This document shows positions 11,680 through 13,675 of a DNA stretch of 13,675 nucleotides, in pieces. The stretch is from CAYRDC01 sp964422925 (GTDB lineage: Bacteria; Bacteroidota; Bacteroidia; Chitinophagales; S012-47). The translations under genes were made by a program, and so were the position numbers. The notes under the pieces are model-generated. The model was not told the origin of the DNA, did no database searches, and worked only from the letters and a program-made list of their open reading frames with translations. Numbering within the stretch: the stretch's first letter is position 1; each line of letters opens with the position of its first letter. The stretch lies in contig CAYRDC010000039.1 in assembly GCA_964422925.1 (NCBI GenBank), forward strand, positions 1 through 13,675. The letters are read 5' to 3'.

Positions 11680-13512
11680 TTACCCCACGATTACCCCTGC
11701 AATCACCGCGGTCAGGAAGCTGGCTACCGTGCCACCGATCAGGGCTTTAATGCCAAAGCGGGCCAGGGTTTTCCGCTGGTTCGGAGCCAAGGCGCCTATA
11801 CCGCCAATCTGGATGCCTATGGACGCGAAATTGGCAAAACCACACAGCGCGTAGGTCGCTATGATCACCGATTTCTGGTGCAGGAACAGGCCGGCATCTT
11901 TCACGGCATTCATCTTTTCATAGGCAACAAATTCGTTGATAATGGTTTTCTTGCCCAGCAACTCTCCTACCAGCATGGAATCGGACCAGGGCGTACCCAG
12001 CAGCCAGGCCACCGGAGAAAAAGATACGCCCAGCAGGTAATCGAGGGATAAACCGTCAAAACGCCCGTCCGTGGCGGCTTTGATAGATTCATTCAGGTTC
12101 ATTACACCGCCAACCAGGCCCAGCAGGTAGTTAAACATGTAAATCAGGGCAGTAAAAGTCAGCAGCATGGCGCCTACATTAATGGCCAGGCGCAGGCCAT
12201 CTGTTGTCCCGTTGGAAATAGCATCCAGAAGGTTGGACCCGATTTTCGTTTTCGGAATGTTGATCTCCCGGTCAATTTTATCCGGCTCAGTTTCCGGAAA
12301 AAGCATCTTGGCAGCCACTATAGCGGCCGGAGCCGATAATATTGAAGCCGTGAGCAGATGTGTGGCAAAATACTGGCGCTGCACCGGGTCGGTTCCTCCC
12401 AAAAACCCGACATAAGCGGCAAATACGCCCCCGGCAATGGTGGCCATGCCGCCAACCATCAGGCAGAGGATTTCGGACTTGGTCATTTTTTCAAGGTAGG
12501 GCTTCACCACCAGCGGGGCTTCTGTCTGCCCGATAAAGATATTGGAAGCTGCTGCCAGGCTTTCCGCCCCGGAAAGGCGCATGGTTTTGCTCATCACCCA
12601 GGCAAAGCCGTATACGATTTTTTGCATGATCCCAACATAATACAGCAGGGAAGAAAGTGCGGAAAAGAACACAATGGTCGGCAGAACCTGGAAGGCAAAA
12701 ATATATCCAAACGTATCGGTGCGCGACACAAGGTCGCCAAACAGGAACACCGAACCCGCGTAGCTGAAGTCCAGCACTTTCACAAAAAAGGAAGCCACCG
12801 CTTCAAATAGGAAGCTAACCATAGGCACTTTAAGCACCAAAAGGGCAAAAATAACCTGCAGACCCATGCCAATACCCACCAGACGCCAGTCTATGGCCCG
12901 TTTATTGGCGCTCAACAGCCAGGTAATAAACAGCAGGGCAATCATCCCCAGGAAGCCCCGCATCAGGCTCTGAAAGGAAAAGCCTCCTTCCTGGATTGGA
13001 GAGATATACGTGAAGTTATATTCCTGCCCACTGTCGACACCTACCAGTTGCAATTCCTTTTCGGACAAGCTTTTAACCAGAAATAACAGGGACACACTAT
13101 CGGCTTCAAGGCCATTCCGCGTAATGGTGGTAATGCGTTCACCCCGGAAAAACAGGTCAACCCGCGGCTCACCATTTTCAACGGTATAGCTGATAGAATC
13201 GAGGGCAGTGGTAACAGGCTGCAGGTCAGGATAAAGCAATAAGGAATCACCGGAAGCTTCCCAGGTCCCGGTAAGTGTGTCGGAGGCAGTGACAAAGGTA
13301 AAGGGTTGCTCCTTCTTCAGCTTATCCAATAAAAGAAAACCGGAAACTGATTCCTGACCTATGCTTACCAGTTCCCATTTCCTGGCCAGTTCTTCTTTGA
13401 GTTTTTCGGCCGGGAACAATTGGTGCGGAGTCAAGAAAAAGATCAGTAGTACACAAAAAGAAATGAAAAAACCGGCTTTATGCAGCCGGTGGCTTCCTGT
13501 GTTTCTTCTCAT
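11680..13512 (-). CDS. Concentrative nucleoside transporter (CNT/NupC family) with N-terminal periplasmic domain
   Basis: A 610-residue inner-membrane transporter. Residues about 185-610 are a complete CNT unit that imports nucleosides with sodium or protons. Hallmarks are GQTEAP (328-333, hairpin 1), INEF (525-528) and FANFASIGIQIGG (559-571), the residues that bind nucleoside and cation in structurally known CNTs. CNT proteins are usually 400-425 residues; this one has about 180 extra at the N-terminus. These begin with a signal or anchor helix (12-32) and continue as a soluble beta-rich domain with KWELVSIGQE (45-54), LTGTWEASGDSLLLYPD (80-96) and later strands, a pattern like Bacteroidota lipocalin-like domains. 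That domain would lie in the periplasm. It starts 3 nt after the stop of the UVR-motif gene, so the two form an operon. The precise substrate range is unknown. Confidence 0.9.
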   Translation of the reverse strand: MRRNTGSHRLHKAGFFISFCVLLIFFLTPHQLFPAEKLKEELARKWELVSIGQESVSGFLLLDKLKKEQPFTFVTASDTLTGTWEASGDSLLLYPDLQPVTTALDSISYTVENGEPRVDLFFRGERITTITRNGLEADSVSLLFLVKSLSEKELQLVGVDSGQEYNFTYISPIQEGGFSFQSLMRGFLGMIALLFITWLLSANKRAIDWRLVGIGMGLQVIFALLVLKVPMVSFLFEAVASFFVKVLDFSYAGSVFLFGDLVSRTDTFGYIFAFQVLPTIVFFSALSSLLYYVGIMQKIVYGFAWVMSKTMRLSGAESLAAASNIFIGQTEAPLVVKPYLEKMTKSEILCLMVGGMATIAGGVFAAYVGFLGGTDPVQRQYFATHLLTASILSAPAAIVAAKMLFPETEPDKIDREINIPKTKIGSNLLDAISNGTTDGLRLAINVGAMLLTFTALIYMFNYLLGLVGGVMNLNESIKAATDGRFDGLSLDYLLGVSFSPVAWLLGTPWSDSMLVGELLGKKTIINEFVAYEKMNAVKDAGLFLHQKSVIIATYALCGFANFASIGIQIGGIGALAPNQRKTLARFGIKALIGGTVASFLTAVIAGVIVG

Positions 13513-13515
13513 AGA

Positions 13516-13675
13516 TCAGTTTTTAGACCGCTTTTTGATTTCATCGCGGATACTGGCTGCCCGCTCATAATCCTCTTTCTCAAGGGCATCTTCCAGCAAC
13601 TCATTCAACTCTTCCAGGGTCAGTTTGCTCAGGTCGTCCTGTATGCCAAGTTCCTCTTCGGCTATGTGTATGCGT
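13516..13675 (-). CDS. UVR-motif protein, C-terminal fragment (probable bifunctional nuclease family)
   Basis: The last 53 codons of a leftward gene that enters from the right edge. They end in a UVR motif: LTLEELNELLEDALEKEDYE followed by RAASIRDEIKK, a helical hairpin like the UvrB-UvrC interaction motif. In Bacteroidota this tail is common at the end of bifunctional nuclease (DUF151) proteins of about 200 residues, which often sit next to nucleoside transporters. UvrB and UvrC are alternatives; the fragment shows no catalytic part, so the choice rests on tail sequence and the NupC-type neighbour 3 nt downstream. The complete gene lies outside the window. Confidence 0.72.
   Translation of the reverse strand, partial: RIHIAEEELGIQDDLSKLTLEELNELLEDALEKEDYERAASIRDEIKKRSKN

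Noticed and set aside
1..13675. Insertion sequences, CRISPR arrays, tRNA or rRNA genes, phage genes
   Set aside because: None was seen: no transposase or integrase motifs, no regularly spaced repeats, no tRNA cloverleaf with a GTTCRA box. The only sizeable direct repeat is the RRM unit.

Overview
The window looks like a chromosomal segment of a Bacteroidota bacterium, with a member of the Saprospiria/Chitinophagia side plausible but not provable from the sequence alone. The reasons are repeated TAnnTTTG boxes (the Bacteroidota -7 element) shortly before start codons, no clear Shine-Dalgarno sequences, short RRM RNA-binding proteins of the Bacteroidota type, several secreted or lipoprotein genes, and a UVR-tailed protein end that resembles Bacteroidota bifunctional nucleases. 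A 100-N assembly gap interrupts dnaK, so this is probably a scaffold from a draft or metagenome assembly.

Layout. 1-236: the 5' end of a leftward secreted protein, probably an M1-type peptidase, diverging from a rightward THUMP-domain rRNA methyltransferase (237-1394). 1481-3300: a two-gene rightward operon with a 4-nt overlap, made of a SAM methyltransferase (CpaM-like) and a one-piece protein joining an HgcA-like corrinoid domain, four membrane helices and an HgcB-like ferredoxin. 3300-4401: two leftward RRM genes, each with its own promoter, long conserved 5' leader and hairpin terminator, which form a duplicated transcription unit. 4477-5292: panB, leftward, diverging from a lipoprotein gene (5454-6497). 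6656-8179: dnaK, carrying the gap. 8282-8506: a run of strong hairpins that probably encodes an undescribed small RNA. 8514-8981: a guanine deaminase, leftward. 9141-10416: a secreted PD40-propeller protein and a GNAT acetyltransferase, 1 nt apart. 10413-10937: a secreted Mog1/PsbP-like protein, leftward, diverging from an OmpH/Skp-like lipoprotein (11013-11675). 11680-13675: a concentrative nucleoside transporter with an extra N-terminal periplasmic domain, directly downstream of the 3' end of a UVR-motif protein.

The most interesting system is the CpaM + HgcAB-like operon. The corrinoid domain keeps the cap-helix cysteine (NVWCA) that defines HgcA, the mercury-methylating corrinoid protein. 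It replaces the usual G-K after it with T-G, its ferredoxin lacks one normal cluster cysteine, and it has no C-terminal cysteine pair of the HgcB type. Together with the tightly coupled SAM methyltransferase this suggests a membrane corrinoid methyl-transfer system related to, but distinct from, mercury methylation; its substrate is unknown. Secondary points are the duplicated RRM unit with conserved leaders, the candidate structured RNA at 8316-8506, and the nucleoside transporter fusion.
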